The notes: generated by a model not told the origin, from the sequence alone. DNA of 64,000 nt from Streptomyces sp. TLI_105 (GCF_900105415.1 NZ_FNSM01000001.1:3014501-3078500), one strand, 5' to 3'. Counted from the first letter of the stretch, positions 42,453 through 51,990 are shown. Translations and numbers: made by a program.

Positions 42453-42467
42453 TTAGATTGAATCTAA
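42453..42467. promoter_or_regulatory. Perfect operator-like inverted repeat
   Basis: TTAGATT-G-AATCTAA is a perfect 7-bp inverted repeat with one central base, AT-rich against the background. It lies directly upstream of TAGGAT (42470-42475), a likely -10, so a bound repressor would block the promoter of the gene at 42507. The shape resembles MarR- or Fur-type operators; the regulator is not identified. Confidence 0.6.
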
Positions 42468-42506
42468 GCTAGGATGGCCTTCAGAGCATCTCAGGAGGCC
42501 ATCCCC

Positions 42507-42899
42507 ATGTACGAACCGATCCGCACCAAGTCGGTCCACCGGATGGCCGACGACGCCCAGGACGCGTACCCGCACCGCTCCCGCGAGGAGGAGCTGGACA
42601 TCCAGCTCGCTGGACACCTCGCCGCCCTGCTCGCCGTCACCGACGAGCTGGGCGACACGGAGGCCGGCGAGCTGATCGCCCGGCAGGTGGCGCGGCTGCG
42701 CGGCGCACCGCCCGCGCGGCACGCCGGACTGAGCGGTTCGCCCGCACAGGACCTGCACCGCAGGGCACACGCCCTCGCGGGCCGCGCACTGGTCGTCGCC
42801 GCCTCCCGGGCCGACACGGCCGCCGCGATCCTCGCCGCCGAGCGCATGGACGCGCACACCGCGGCGCTGGCCGGGGACACCCTGGTCGCCGCCCCCTGA
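42507..42899 (+). CDS. Small helical hypothetical protein
   Basis: A 130-residue protein without signal or TM. It is Ala/Leu/Arg-rich and predicted all-helical, with two similar halves containing ELGDTEAGELIARQVARLRG and LAGRALVVAASRADTAAAIL. Not recognised. CAGGAGG stands 7 bases before the ATG. A perfect palindrome over its promoter indicates tight regulation, perhaps by metal, redox or antibiotic signals. Confidence 0.75.
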   Translation: MYEPIRTKSVHRMADDAQDAYPHRSREEELDIQLAGHLAALLAVTDELGDTEAGELIARQVARLRGAPPARHAGLSGSPAQDLHRRAHALAGRALVVAASRADTAAAILAAERMDAHTAALAGDTLVAAP

Positions 42900-42903
42900 C
42901 GGC

Positions 42904-42937
42904 CCCGGTCCGCGTGGCACGAACCACGCGGACCGGG
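42904..42937. terminator. Terminator of convergent pair
   Basis: CCCGGTCCGCGTGG (42904-42917) pairs perfectly with CCACGCGGACCGGG (42924-42937) around CACGAA. Confidence 0.82.
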
Positions 42938-42984
42938 CGCCACTCACCGGCGCACCCACCCCCGCACCCGCACCGACGGACGTC

Positions 42985-43407
42985 TCACCGGGTGGCGTTC
43001 GCCACCGGTTCGGTCGACTCGAACTCGGCGTCGAAGACGACACACCGCGGTACGCCCCCTCCGTACGCCTTCGCGCCCGCGACCGTCGTCCGGCCGGTCG
43101 CCCCGACCGCGAGGTCCCTGACGGTCCCGGTCCCCCGGTCGACGGCCTCCTCCCGCTCGTCCTGGAACTCCACCGTCACCGTGTAGGCACCCTTGCGGAC
43201 CGCCTGGCTGGTGATCGAAAGCTCCGCCACCGGCCGCCCGGTGGCCGGGTCGAGGGCGCACCGCGCCACCGTCACGTCGTCGGACGGGAACCGCATGCCC
43301 TCGTGGACCTCCCCCGAGACGTAGACGTACGCGGCGATTCCGCCGACCGGCACCAGCACGACCAGCGCGCCCATCGTCACCAACAGCACGACCGCCCACC
43401 GCGGCAT
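42985..43407 (-). CDS. Hypothetical membrane-anchored protein
   Basis: A 140-residue protein with one N-terminal TM helix (about 5-30) and an extracellular beta-rich domain (about 40-135) resembling FxLYD-like folds: ELSITSQAVRKGAYTVTVEF. Two cysteines (VARCALD, VPRCVVF) probably pair. GGAGG lies 10 bases before the ATG. Divergent from the TelA operon; function unknown. Confidence 0.78.
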   Translation of the reverse strand: MPRWAVVLLVTMGALVVLVPVGGIAAYVYVSGEVHEGMRFPSDDVTVARCALDPATGRPVAELSITSQAVRKGAYTVTVEFQDEREEAVDRGTGTVRDLAVGATGRTTVAGAKAYGGGVPRCVVFDAEFESTEPVANATR

Positions 43408-43534
43408 CCCGTCACCCCCTCCGAACAGGGGGCCCACGGTACCCCCCGCTCCGGTTCGGTACCGGGATCGCTCCTTCACTCCCCGTACACCCAACTCCCC
43501 CTGGAATGTGGGTTTCCGCGAGCACGCTGCCCGC

Positions 43535-44644
43535 GTGAGACGCATCCTGGGAATCGTCCTGGCCGTCCTGCTCCTCGGCGGCGTGGCCGCCGTCCTCGTG
43601 ACGGGCGGCGACAAGGACACAGGCACGGCAACGAAGACCGTGCGAGGAGTCATCGGATCGGAGAAGGCCGAGTTCTTCGCCGATCCGCAGGTGGTGAAGG
43701 CCCTGGCCGCCAAGGGCTTCACCGTGGGGACCGAGACCTCCGGGTCCTGGGACATGGAGGAACTGCCGCTCGACGGATACGACTTCGCCTTCCCGTCCTC
43801 CAAGGGGCCGGCCGACGAACTGCGCGCGAAGGCGCAGAAGCAGGCGAAGGACAAGGCGGCGAGCGCCCCGCTGCGGCCCTTCTACTCGCCCCTCGTCGTC
43901 GTCGCGCACAGCGCGGCCGCCCGGGTCCTCGCCGACAACGGCCTGGCGACCCTCGGCCCGCGCGGCACGAGCGGCACCCTGAAGATGGACGCCTACCTCG
44001 CGGCGGCCCGCGCCGACCGGACCTGGCAGCAGCTCAAGGGCTCCGCCGGGCACGCCGAACTGAGCGGCACCCTCTTCATCACCTCCACCGATCCGGTCGC
44101 CTCCAACTCCGGCGCCCTCTACCTCGCCGCCGCGAGTTACGTCGCCGACGGCGGGCGGGTCGCGGGCGACAAGGCGGCCGTCACCCGCACGGCCCCGCTC
44201 ATGCGCAAGCTGGTCCAGGTGCAGGGCGCCCAGCAGTCCGGCTCGGACGCGCCCTTCCGGGACTTCATCAGCGGCGTGGGCAACCCGCTCGTCCTCGTGT
44301 ACGAGTCGCAGGTCGCCTCCCAGCTGCTCGCCGGGCGGCCCATGGGCGACCTCGTCGTCCTCTACCCGGACACCACGGTCAACAGCGACCACACCCTCGT
44401 ACCGCTCACCGAGAACGGCCGGAAGCTCGGCGAACTGCTCTCTAACGACCCCGAGTTGCGCAAGCTCGCGGTCCGCCACGGCTTCCGTCCGCAGGGTGCG
44501 GCGAGCGAGTTCACCGCCGCGACCGACGGCCACACCGAGTACCTCAACCAGACGCTGACCGGCGTCCGCCAGGCGCCCGTGCCCACCAGCGAGGTGCTGC
44601 ACGAGATGGCGCTGCGGGCCCGCGACCAGGGGGACACCGCATGA
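43535..44644 (+). CDS. Membrane-anchored substrate-binding-like protein
   Basis: About 369 residues. One N-terminal TM (residues 4-24) anchors a type II periplasmic-binding fold: GVIGSEKAEFFADPQVVKAL, ELPLDGYDFAFPSSKGPADE, STDPVASNSGALYLAAASYV. First gene of a four-gene coupled operon with TelA and VWA proteins. The ligand is unknown. GTG 43535 is used because the TM starts right after; GTG 43508 gives nine extra residues. Confidence 0.82.
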   Translation: MRRILGIVLAVLLLGGVAAVLVTGGDKDTGTATKTVRGVIGSEKAEFFADPQVVKALAAKGFTVGTETSGSWDMEELPLDGYDFAFPSSKGPADELRAKAQKQAKDKAASAPLRPFYSPLVVVAHSAAARVLADNGLATLGPRGTSGTLKMDAYLAAARADRTWQQLKGSAGHAELSGTLFITSTDPVASNSGALYLAAASYVADGGRVAGDKAAVTRTAPLMRKLVQVQGAQQSGSDAPFRDFISGVGNPLVLVYESQVASQLLAGRPMGDLVVLYPDTTVNSDHTLVPLTENGRKLGELLSNDPELRKLAVRHGFRPQGAASEFTAATDGHTEYLNQTLTGVRQAPVPTSEVLHEMALRARDQGDTA

Positions 44645-45858
44645 CCACGCCCGACGATCCGAGAAGAACGATGGCCCTGACACCGCCCGAGCACGACACC
44701 CCGCTCGTCCTCACCCCGCCCGAGCCCGTGCCCGCCGTCCGCGCCGAGCAGGCCTCCGGCCTGGTGCCGCTCGACGAGTCGGTCCGTACGGAGATGGCCC
44801 GCCGGGCCGAGGAGTACGTCGGCTCGCTGTCCGGTCTCGACCCGCGCTCCCCCGAGTTCGCCGGCCGGATCGGCGAGATCGCGGCGCTCGGCGCGGGCGA
44901 GATGCGCTCCGCCGCGCAGCAGTCGAACCGGATGCTGGACCGCACGATCCGCTCCCTCGGCGAGGGCGCGGGCGGCGGCGACGCGCAGACCCGGGTGGGC
45001 TCCTCCCTCGTCGAACTGCGGCGCACGGTCGAGGACCTGGACCCCCGCGACACCCCCGGCAAGGGCCTCAAGGGGCTGCTCTCCAAGCTACCGGGCGGCA
45101 ACAAGCTGCGCGACCACGTCGCCAAGTACGCCTCCTCGCAGGCCACGCTGAACCGGATCGTCGGTTCGCTGCGCGGCGGACAGGACGAACTGCGCCGCGA
45201 CAACGCCGCGTTGCAGACCGAGCGGGCCCGGCTGTGGGAGAGCATGGGCAAGCTCCAGGAGTACGCGGTGCTCACCGACGCGCTCGACGCGGCCGTGGAG
45301 GAGCGCATCGCGCTCACCGCGGACCCGGCCCAGGCGGACGCGCTGCGCGCCGACGTCCTCTTCCCGGTCCGGCAGAAGCACCAGGACCTGCTGACCCAAC
45401 TCGCCGTCTGCGCCCAGGGGTACCTGGCGATGGACGTGGTCCGCCGGAACAACGACGAGCTGATCAAGGGCGTGGACCGGGCGGCGACGACGACCCTGTC
45501 GGCGCTGCGGATCGCGGTCATGCTCGCCTCCGCCCTCGAGAACCAGCGGAAGGTCACCGAGCAGGTGAACGTGCTGCGCTCGACGACCGAGGACCTGATC
45601 CGGGGCAACGCCGAGATGCTGGCGAGCCAGGCCGGTGAGATCCAGCGGATCGCGGCGGACCCGGCGGTGGGCGCCGAGACGCTCCGTACGGCCTTCCAGC
45701 AGATCTACCGGACGCTCGACGCCATCGACACGTACAAGGTGCAGGCGACGGAGTCGATGGCGGCGACGGTCGAGTCGCTGACGGCCGAACTCCAGGAGGC
45801 GAGCGCCCACCTGGACCGCAGCCGCCGCACCGGAGCCCTCGAAGGCGGTCTCGGATGA
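44641..45858 (+). CDS. Toxic anion resistance protein, TelA family
   Basis: A 405-residue helical cytoplasmic protein of the TelA/KlaA family (tellurite, nisin and other stress resistance; mechanism unresolved). Family blocks: YVGSLSGLDPRSPEFAGRIG, PGKGLKGLLSKLPGGNKLRD, DNAALQTERARLWESMGKLQ, GYLAMDVVRRNNDELIKGVD. ATGA overlaps at both ends couple it to the binding-protein and VWA genes, which argues for a membrane-associated sensing or assembly complex. Confidence 0.93.
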   Translation: MTTPDDPRRTMALTPPEHDTPLVLTPPEPVPAVRAEQASGLVPLDESVRTEMARRAEEYVGSLSGLDPRSPEFAGRIGEIAALGAGEMRSAAQQSNRMLDRTIRSLGEGAGGGDAQTRVGSSLVELRRTVEDLDPRDTPGKGLKGLLSKLPGGNKLRDHVAKYASSQATLNRIVGSLRGGQDELRRDNAALQTERARLWESMGKLQEYAVLTDALDAAVEERIALTADPAQADALRADVLFPVRQKHQDLLTQLAVCAQGYLAMDVVRRNNDELIKGVDRAATTTLSALRIAVMLASALENQRKVTEQVNVLRSTTEDLIRGNAEMLASQAGEIQRIAADPAVGAETLRTAFQQIYRTLDAIDTYKVQATESMAATVESLTAELQEASAHLDRSRRTGALEGGLG

Positions 45859-47615
45859 ACCACGGCGCCACCCTCCGCCCCGCCGCTCCCGGGACCGCCC
45901 GCCGCGTCACCGCACGGCTGCGCCGCACGGCCGCCGGCACGGTCGCCCGCCTCGCGGGCGACCGGACCGACCGGAGCGGCTCCCGCGACACGACCGCCTC
46001 GCTCACGGCCCGCGACACCACCGCCGCACCCGCGCCCCGCGCCACGACCGCCGCACGCGCCGCGGCCGCCGTCCTCGCCCTCGCGCTCCTCGCCACCGCC
46101 TGCTCCGGCGGTGACGGCGGTGACGGCGGCGACCGCACCGACCAGCACGGCATGGAGTACAAGGCCGGCACCCTCCGGGTCCTCGCCTCCTCCGAACTGG
46201 CCGACATGGGGCCGATCCTCGACGAGGCCGCCAAGGCGACCGGGGTCACCGTCCGCCCCACCTACGCCGGCACCCTGGACGCCGTCGAGCGCATCGCGTC
46301 CGGCGAGGCGGACAAGGGCTACGACGCGGTGTGGCTGTCCTCCGACGACTACCTCCGGCTGCGCCCGGACACGGCGAAGAAGATCACCGACGAGACCCCG
46401 ATCATGACCTCGCCGGTGGCGCTCGGCGTGCGGCCCGCCACCGTAGCCCGGCTCGGCTGGGACCCGGCGAAGGTGACCTGGTCGCAGCTGCACCGGGCCG
46501 TCGCCGACGGGAAGCTGACGTACGGCATGACGGACCCGAAGCGCTCCAACTCCGGTTTCTCCGCGCTCGTCTCGGTCGCCTCCGGGCTCTCCGGCGCCCA
46601 GTCCGCGCTGACCCAGCAGGACGTCGCCCGGGCCACCCCGCGCCTGAAGGAGTTCTTCACGGGCCAGAAGCTGACCTCGGGCTCCTCCGGCTGGCTCGCC
46701 ACGGCCTACGCCCGCCGCACCGACGTCGACGCCCTGGTGAACTACGAGTCCGTGCTGCTGTCCGCGCCCGAGAAGCTGACCGTGATCCGGCCGTCCGACG
46801 GCGTCGTGACCGCCGACTACCCGTTCACCCTGCTCACCTCCGCCCGTCCCGAGGCGAAGGAGGCGGCGGGCCGGCTCACCACGTACCTGCGCACTCCGGA
46901 CGCCCAGCGGCGGATCACCGAGACGACCCTGCGCCGCCCGGTGGTCGCCGGGGTCCGCCCGGCCTCGGCGCTCGCCCGGGACCAGCGCCGCGAGCTGCCG
47001 TTCCCGGGCAGCCGGGCGGTCGCCGACGGTCTGCTCGACGCGTACGACAACACCCTGCGCCGGCCCTCCCGCACGGTCTACGTGCTCGACACCTCGGGCT
47101 CCATGGGCGGGGAGCGGCTCGACCGGCTGAAGTCCGCGCTCGCCGAGCTGACCGGCGACTTCCGGGACCGGGAGGAGGTGACCCTGATGCCCTTCGGTTC
47201 CTCGGTGAAGCAGGGCGAGGTCCGTACGCACACGGTCGACCCGGGCTCGCCGAAGGTCGCGCTCGACGCGATCCGCGCCGACTCCCAGCGGCTCTCGGCC
47301 TCCGGCGGCACGGCCGTCTACTCCAGCCTCCAGGAGGCGTACCGCTTCCTGGGCAGGGCGCCGTCCGACAGCTTCACCTCGGTCGTCCTGATGACGGACG
47401 GGGAGAACACCGACGGCGATCCGGCGTCGTCCTTCGACACCTTCTACCGCTCCCTGCCGGCCGGGCAGCAGCGCACGCCGGTCTTCCCGATCCTCTTCGG
47501 GGACTCCGACCGCGGCGAGCTCGACCACATCGCGAGCCTGACCGGCGGGAAGCTCTTCGACGCGACCCGGGGTTCGCTCGACGGCGCCTTCGAGGAGATC
47601 CGTGGCTACCAGTGA
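45855..47615 (+). CDS. Lipoprotein with binding-protein and VWA domains
   Basis: A 586-residue protein. A long Arg/Thr/Ala-rich leader (about 1-60) precedes a lipoprotein-like signal with ALLATACSGG (Cys near 79). A type II solute-binding domain (about 95-385: LRVLASSELADMGPILDEAA) is fused to a C-terminal von Willebrand A domain (about 400-580) with the MIDAS motif DTSGSMGGER and MTDGENTDGD. The long head before the signal is odd; translation may begin later. Probably exposed outside the membrane. Confidence 0.88.
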   Translation: MNHGATLRPAAPGTARRVTARLRRTAAGTVARLAGDRTDRSGSRDTTASLTARDTTAAPAPRATTAARAAAAVLALALLATACSGGDGGDGGDRTDQHGMEYKAGTLRVLASSELADMGPILDEAAKATGVTVRPTYAGTLDAVERIASGEADKGYDAVWLSSDDYLRLRPDTAKKITDETPIMTSPVALGVRPATVARLGWDPAKVTWSQLHRAVADGKLTYGMTDPKRSNSGFSALVSVASGLSGAQSALTQQDVARATPRLKEFFTGQKLTSGSSGWLATAYARRTDVDALVNYESVLLSAPEKLTVIRPSDGVVTADYPFTLLTSARPEAKEAAGRLTTYLRTPDAQRRITETTLRRPVVAGVRPASALARDQRRELPFPGSRAVADGLLDAYDNTLRRPSRTVYVLDTSGSMGGERLDRLKSALAELTGDFRDREEVTLMPFGSSVKQGEVRTHTVDPGSPKVALDAIRADSQRLSASGGTAVYSSLQEAYRFLGRAPSDSFTSVVLMTDGENTDGDPASSFDTFYRSLPAGQQRTPVFPILFGDSDRGELDHIASLTGGKLFDATRGSLDGAFEEIRGYQ

Positions 47616-48192
47616 CCGCCTGCTCGGGTACGTCGAGTCCCGCAAGAACCTCACCGGCAGCGTCTGCGGTCTGGCCGGTGTCGGGATCGCCCTCACCGGC
47701 GCGGCGGGCGGACTCTGGCCGCTGGTGATCGCGGGGCTGTACGCGGCGGGGGCCCTGATCGCCCCGCCCGAGCGCCCCGACACCCCGCACTTCCCGGACG
47801 CGGGCGAGCAACTCGACGCCCTGCGCGACGACTTCGCGACCCTGCGCGCCTATCTGGCCGAGGTGGAGCTGCCGTCGTCCTCCCGTGACCGGCTCACCGA
47901 GCTCGACGCCCTGGTCGAGGCCCTGCTCGAACCGGGCTGGGTGAGCGACCCGGAGCACCTCCACGTCCTCGCCCGTGCGGTGCGGCAGGACGTCCCGGAG
48001 GCCGTCGACACCTTCGTACGGACGCGGTGGTGGTCGCGGGTCACCCCGGGCACGGAGCCCCCGGAGCGCCATCTCGAACGCCAACTGTCCGCGCTGCGCG
48101 AAGAAATGGCCGCGATCGCGGCCGCGCTCCAGGAGGCGGAGGAGCTGCGCCAGCAGACGCACACCCGCTACCTGGAGGAACGCGGCCACTGA
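47602..48192 (+). CDS. Membrane protein, last gene of TelA operon
   Basis: A 196-residue hypothetical protein with two close TM helices (about 15-55, GSVCGLAGVGIALTGAAGGL) and a charged helical cytoplasmic tail (about 65-196). The tail ends in a coiled coil (ERQLSALREEMAAIAAALQE). The GTG overlaps the VWA gene by 14 bases. It may link the extracellular VWA/binding proteins to TelA inside the cell, an inference. Confidence 0.82.
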   Translation: MATSDRLLGYVESRKNLTGSVCGLAGVGIALTGAAGGLWPLVIAGLYAAGALIAPPERPDTPHFPDAGEQLDALRDDFATLRAYLAEVELPSSSRDRLTELDALVEALLEPGWVSDPEHLHVLARAVRQDVPEAVDTFVRTRWWSRVTPGTEPPERHLERQLSALREEMAAIAAALQEAEELRQQTHTRYLEERGH

Positions 48193-48197
48193 TCGGT

Positions 48198-48203
48198 TAT
48201 GTT
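48198..48203 (+). promoter_or_regulatory. -10 box TATGTT, leaderless promoter
   Basis: TATGTT, six bases, ATG (48210), placed only 5 bases after the stop codon of the TelA operon. No ribosome site. Confidence 0.45.
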
Positions 48204-48209
48204 CCGCGC

Positions 48210-49106
48210 ATGACACTTTCTGAGCGCATCACGTCCCGCCGCACGGTCCTGACGGCCTTCGCCGCCGCCGCCGCGGCGGGCACCCCCCTCGTCGGCCAAC
48301 TGGCCGCCGCGGCCCCGGCGTTCGCCGAGGACGTCGAGTACGCCAACAACACCGCCCTGTACAAGGACCCGAACCTGGTCGAGGGCACCGCGTACAGCCG
48401 TCGCTACCGCCGCCACGAGAAGTTCGACCTGAAGCAGAGCGAGAAGTACGACTTCCCGCGCACCGCGATCCTCGCCCTGCACGGCGGCGGCATCGAGATC
48501 GGCACCAGCGAGCTCGCCCTGGGCATCGCCGGCTACAGCCCGAGCGACGCCGCCGGCGCCCCGGTCCTGCCGACCACGTACGACTACTGGATGTTCGAGG
48601 GCCTGCTCTCCACCGGCAACAAGGCGCTGCACGTCACTTCGAAGAACTGTGACGACCACGTCGCCCTGTCCCTGGCCAAGAGCCACCTCAACGTGCTGTC
48701 GCTGCACGGCTGTCAGTACGACCAGCTGGGCATGCCCGAGCCCATGATCTGGCCGCCGAGCACCGATCCCCGTCTGGCCGTCGTGGGCGGTCTCAACCCG
48801 GCGTTCCGCACGGCCCTGGTGAGCGAGCTCACCAAGGCGGGCTTCCCGGCGATCGACGCCTTCGACCCCAAGTACGGCACGAGGCTCAACGACTTCAACG
48901 GCAGCCACGTCACCAACCCGTGCAACCTCACGATGCTCGGCAAGGGCGCCCAGATCGAGATGACCACGGAGCTGCGCCAGAGCCTCTTCGACGACTACTC
49001 GTCCCGGTCCGCCCGTGCGGCCACCTGGAACGGCGAGTTCGTGAAGTTCCGTGACGCCTGCCGTCGCGCCATCACGACCGTCGAGGCCTCCCAGCCGATC
49101 CTCTAG
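48210..49106 (+). CDS. Tat-exported poly-gamma-glutamate hydrolase-like protein
   Basis: A 298-residue protein related to phage-type poly-gamma-glutamate hydrolases. N-terminal twin-arginine signal (ITSRRTVLTAFAAAAAAG, ending APAFA). Mature domain: ILALHGGGIEIGTSELALGI with the zinc His/Glu pair, LHVTSKNCDDH, LHGCQYDQ and the late EMTTELRQSLF. Such enzymes cut gamma-glutamyl bonds. Release of peptide or capsule material outside the cell is likely, but the substrate is unproven. Confidence 0.85.
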   Translation: MTLSERITSRRTVLTAFAAAAAAGTPLVGQLAAAAPAFAEDVEYANNTALYKDPNLVEGTAYSRRYRRHEKFDLKQSEKYDFPRTAILALHGGGIEIGTSELALGIAGYSPSDAAGAPVLPTTYDYWMFEGLLSTGNKALHVTSKNCDDHVALSLAKSHLNVLSLHGCQYDQLGMPEPMIWPPSTDPRLAVVGGLNPAFRTALVSELTKAGFPAIDAFDPKYGTRLNDFNGSHVTNPCNLTMLGKGAQIEMTTELRQSLFDDYSSRSARAATWNGEFVKFRDACRRAITTVEASQPIL

Positions 49107-49130
49107 TCGCGCGCGATACGGGGACATGCG

Positions 49131-49166
49131 CCGGCCCCCGGAGCCTGAGGGGGCTCCGGGGGCCGG
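49131..49166. terminator. Terminator between hydrolase and PEPCK genes
   Basis: CCGGCCCCCGGAGCC (49131-49145) pairs perfectly with GGCTCCGGGGGCCGG (49152-49166), loop TGAGGG; convergent genes on both sides. Confidence 0.85.
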
Positions 49167-49243
49167 TTGCGTCGTGGTGGGCCGTCGTGACCCCACTGGT
49201 CAGGGCGGTGTTTCGGGGCAACCCACCACGAGTCTCGGAGGGA

Positions 49244-51067
49244 CTAGCCGAGGCGCTCCACGAGGGCGCGGTACTCGTCCCACAGCTCCTTCGGCGTGTG
49301 GTCGCCGAAGGTGTTCAGGTGGTCGGGGACGAGGGCGGCCTCCTCGCGCCACACGTCACGGTCGACCTTGAGGAGGAACTCCAGGTCCTCGGCCGGCAGG
49401 TCCAGGCCCTCGGTGTCGAGGGACTCGGCGGTCGGCAGGATGCCGATCGGGGTCTCGACGCCCTCTGCCTTGCCGTCGAGGCGCTCGACGATCCACTTCA
49501 GGACGCGGCTGTTCTCGCCGAAGCCGGGCCAGACGAACTTGCCGGCGTCGTTCTTGCGGAACCAGTTCACGTAGTAGATCTTCGGCAGCTTCGCCTGGTC
49601 CGCGTCGGCGCCGACCTTGACCCAGTGGGCCATGTAGTCGCCCATGTTGTAGCCGCAGAAGGGCAGCATGGCGAAGGGGTCGCGGCGCAGCTCGCCGACC
49701 TTGCCCTCCGCGGCGGCGGTCTTCTCGGAGGCGACGTTCGCACCGAGGAAGACGCCGTGGTTCCAGTCGAAGGACTCGGTGACCAGCGGGACGGCGGAGG
49801 CGCGGCGGCCACCGAAGAGGATCGCGGAGATCGGGACGCCCTTGGGGTCCTCCCACTCGGGGGCGATCGTCGGGCACTGGCCGGCGGGGACGGTGAAGCG
49901 GGCGTTCGGGTGGGCGGCCGGGGTCTCGGACTCCGGCGTCCAGTCGTTGCCCTTCCAGTCCGTGAGGTGCGCGGGGGCCGTCTCGGTCATCCCCTCCCAC
50001 CACACGTCGCCGTCGTCGGTGAGCGCGACGTTCGTGAAGACGGAGTTGCCCCACAGGGTCTTCATGGCGTTGGCGTTGGTGTGCTCGCCGGTGCCGGGCG
50101 CGACGCCGAAGAAGCCGGCCTCGGGGTTGATCGCGTAGAGGCGGCCGTCCTCGCCGAAGCGCATCCAGGCGATGTCGTCGCCGATGGTCTCGACCGTCCA
50201 GCCGGAGATCGTGGGCTCCAGCATCGCGAGGTTGGTCTTGCCACAGGCCGACGGGAAGGCGGCGGCGACGTACTTGGCCTCGCCCTGCGGCGGGGTGAGC
50301 TTGAGGATGAGCATGTGCTCGGCGAGCCAGCCCTCGTCACGCGCCATGACGGAGGCGATGCGGAGCGCGTAGCACTTCTTGCCGAGCAGGGCGTTGCCGC
50401 CGTAGCCCGAGCCGTACGACCAGATCTCGCGGGTCTCGGGGAAGTGCGAGATGTACTTGGTGGTGTTGCAGGGCCACGGCACGTCCTCCTGGCCCTCCTC
50501 CAGGGGGGCGCCGAGGGTGTGGACGGCCTTCACGAAGAAGCCGTCGGTGCCGAGCTCGTCGAGGACGGCCTGTCCCATGCGGGTCATGGTGCGCATGGAG
50601 ACGGCGACGTACGCGGAGTCGGTGATCTCGACGCCGATGGCGGAGAGCGGGGAGCCGACGGGGCCCATGCAGAAGGGCACGACGTACATGGTGCGGCCGC
50701 GCATGGAGCCGCGGAAGATGCCCTTCTCACCGGCGAAGATGTCCTTCATCTCCGCGGGGGCCTTCCAGTGGTTGGTCGGGCCCGCGTCCTCCTCCTTCTC
50801 GGAGCAGATGAAGGTCCGGTCCTCGACGCGCGCGACGTCGGACGGGTCGGAGGCGGCGTAGTACGAGTTCGGGCGCTTGACCGGGTCGAGCTTCTTGAAC
50901 GTCCCCTTGGCGACGAGCTCCTCGCACAGGCGCTCGTACTCGGCCTCGGATCCGTCGCACCAGACGATGTTGTCCGGCTGGGTGATCTCGGCGATCTCGT
51001 TCACCCAGGAGACGAGCTCCTGGTGCTGGGTGGGGACGTCGGTGGGAGCCGCGTTGTCGCGCGCCAC
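49244..51067 (-). CDS. pckG: Phosphoenolpyruvate carboxykinase (GTP)
   Basis: A 607-residue GTP-dependent PEPCK that converts oxaloacetate to PEP in gluconeogenesis. Family motifs: [32 protein letters not shown], kinase-1a [14 protein letters not shown], kinase-2 [10 protein letters not shown], and [18 protein letters not shown] lies 5 bases before the GTG start. Length matches bacterial GTP-PEPCKs. It faces a divergent hemolysin III gene over 196 bases. Confidence 0.97.
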   Translation of the reverse strand: MARDNAAPTDVPTQHQELVSWVNEIAEITQPDNIVWCDGSEAEYERLCEELVAKGTFKKLDPVKRPNSYYAASDPSDVARVEDRTFICSEKEEDAGPTNHWKAPAEMKDIFAGEKGIFRGSMRGRTMYVVPFCMGPVGSPLSAIGVEITDSAYVAVSMRTMTRMGQAVLDELGTDGFFVKAVHTLGAPLEEGQEDVPWPCNTTKYISHFPETREIWSYGSGYGGNALLGKKCYALRIASVMARDEGWLAEHMLILKLTPPQGEAKYVAAAFPSACGKTNLAMLEPTISGWTVETIGDDIAWMRFGEDGRLYAINPEAGFFGVAPGTGEHTNANAMKTLWGNSVFTNVALTDDGDVWWEGMTETAPAHLTDWKGNDWTPESETPAAHPNARFTVPAGQCPTIAPEWEDPKGVPISAILFGGRRASAVPLVTESFDWNHGVFLGANVASEKTAAAEGKVGELRRDPFAMLPFCGYNMGDYMAHWVKVGADADQAKLPKIYYVNWFRKNDAGKFVWPGFGENSRVLKWIVERLDGKAEGVETPIGILPTAESLDTEGLDLPAEDLEFLLKVDRDVWREEAALVPDHLNTFGDHTPKELWDEYRALVERLG

Positions 51068-51249
51068 GATTGCTCCTTGAAGAGGGGTTTTCAGATGTAT
51101 GCCCCGTGGGGGCCGCGACCCGGATGCTTCGTAGCTGCTCATCCGGTGCCGACCGCACTCATTTGATCATCCGATGGATACGCCCATATGTCCAGGGGGG
51201 TGCACATGTGAGCATCGCCACTCATGTCCGGTACCTACGGGGGCGTAGC

Positions 51250-51255
51250 TAGGAT
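51250..51255 (+). promoter_or_regulatory. -10 box TAGGAT, leaderless promoter
   Basis: TAGGAT, eight bases, ATG (51264). The rest of the 196-base divergent spacer (51068-51263) shows no clear operator. Confidence 0.4.
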
Positions 51256-51263
51256 TCGGTCTC

Positions 51264-51950
51264 ATGACTGCAGCAACGCCGGAAGTGACCCCGACCGAGG
51301 GCGCCCTGCCACTCCCGACGAAGCCCCGGCTCAGAGGATGGCTGCACGCGGGCATGTTCCCCGCCGTGATCGTCGCGGGCCTCGCCCTCGTCGCTCTCTC
51401 CGACTCACCCCGCGCCCGCATCGCCTGCGGGATCTACGCCCTCACCGCCTGCCTGCTCTTCGGCATCAGCGCGCTGTACCACCGCGGCAACTGGGGCCCG
51501 CGCGGCGAGGCCGTGCTCCGGCGCCTCGACCACGCCAACATCTTCCTGATCATCGCGGGCACCTACACCCCGCTCACCCTGCTGCTGCTCCCCGACTCCA
51601 CGGCGAAGCCGCTCATGTGGGCGGTCTGGGCGGCGGCCGCGGCCGGCATCGCCTTCCGCGTCTTCTGGGTGGGCGCCCCTCGCTGGCTGTACACGCCCTG
51701 CTACATCGCGATGGGCTGGGCGGCCGTCTTCTTCCTGCCCGACTTCATGCGCGCGGGCGGCATCGCCGTCCTCGTCCTCGTCGTCGTCGGCGGACTGCTC
51801 TACAGCGCGGGCGGTGTCATCTACGGCCTCAAGCGCCCGAACCCCTCGCCGCGCTGGTTCGGCTTCCACGAGGTCTTCCACTCGCTGACCCTCGCGGCCT
51901 TCATCGTCCACTACGTCGGCATCTCCCTGGTCGCCTACCGGCACGCCTGA
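51264..51950 (+). CDS. Hemolysin III / PAQR family membrane protein
   Basis: A 228-residue seven-TM protein. The metal-binding histidine set of the family is present: ISALYHRGNWG with SALYH, RRLDHANIFLIIAGTYTP, and the late FHEVFHSLTLAAFIVHYVGI with HExxH-like spacing. Relatives include YqfA/TrhA, involved in membrane energetics. Function here is not known. Confidence 0.92.
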   Translation: MTAATPEVTPTEGALPLPTKPRLRGWLHAGMFPAVIVAGLALVALSDSPRARIACGIYALTACLLFGISALYHRGNWGPRGEAVLRRLDHANIFLIIAGTYTPLTLLLLPDSTAKPLMWAVWAAAAAGIAFRVFWVGAPRWLYTPCYIAMGWAAVFFLPDFMRAGGIAVLVLVVVGGLLYSAGGVIYGLKRPNPSPRWFGFHEVFHSLTLAAFIVHYVGISLVAYRHA

Positions 51951-51954
51951 CCGG

Positions 51955-51990
51955 CCCGACCGGTGCGCCCGACCGGTCCGCCCGACCGGG
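51955..51990. repeat. Three CCCGACCGG(T/G) repeats at 13-bp spacing
   Basis: Copies begin at 51955, 51968 and 51981, immediately upstream of the tetR -10 box. They could be an operator for autoregulation or a simple tandem duplication. Confidence 0.6.
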
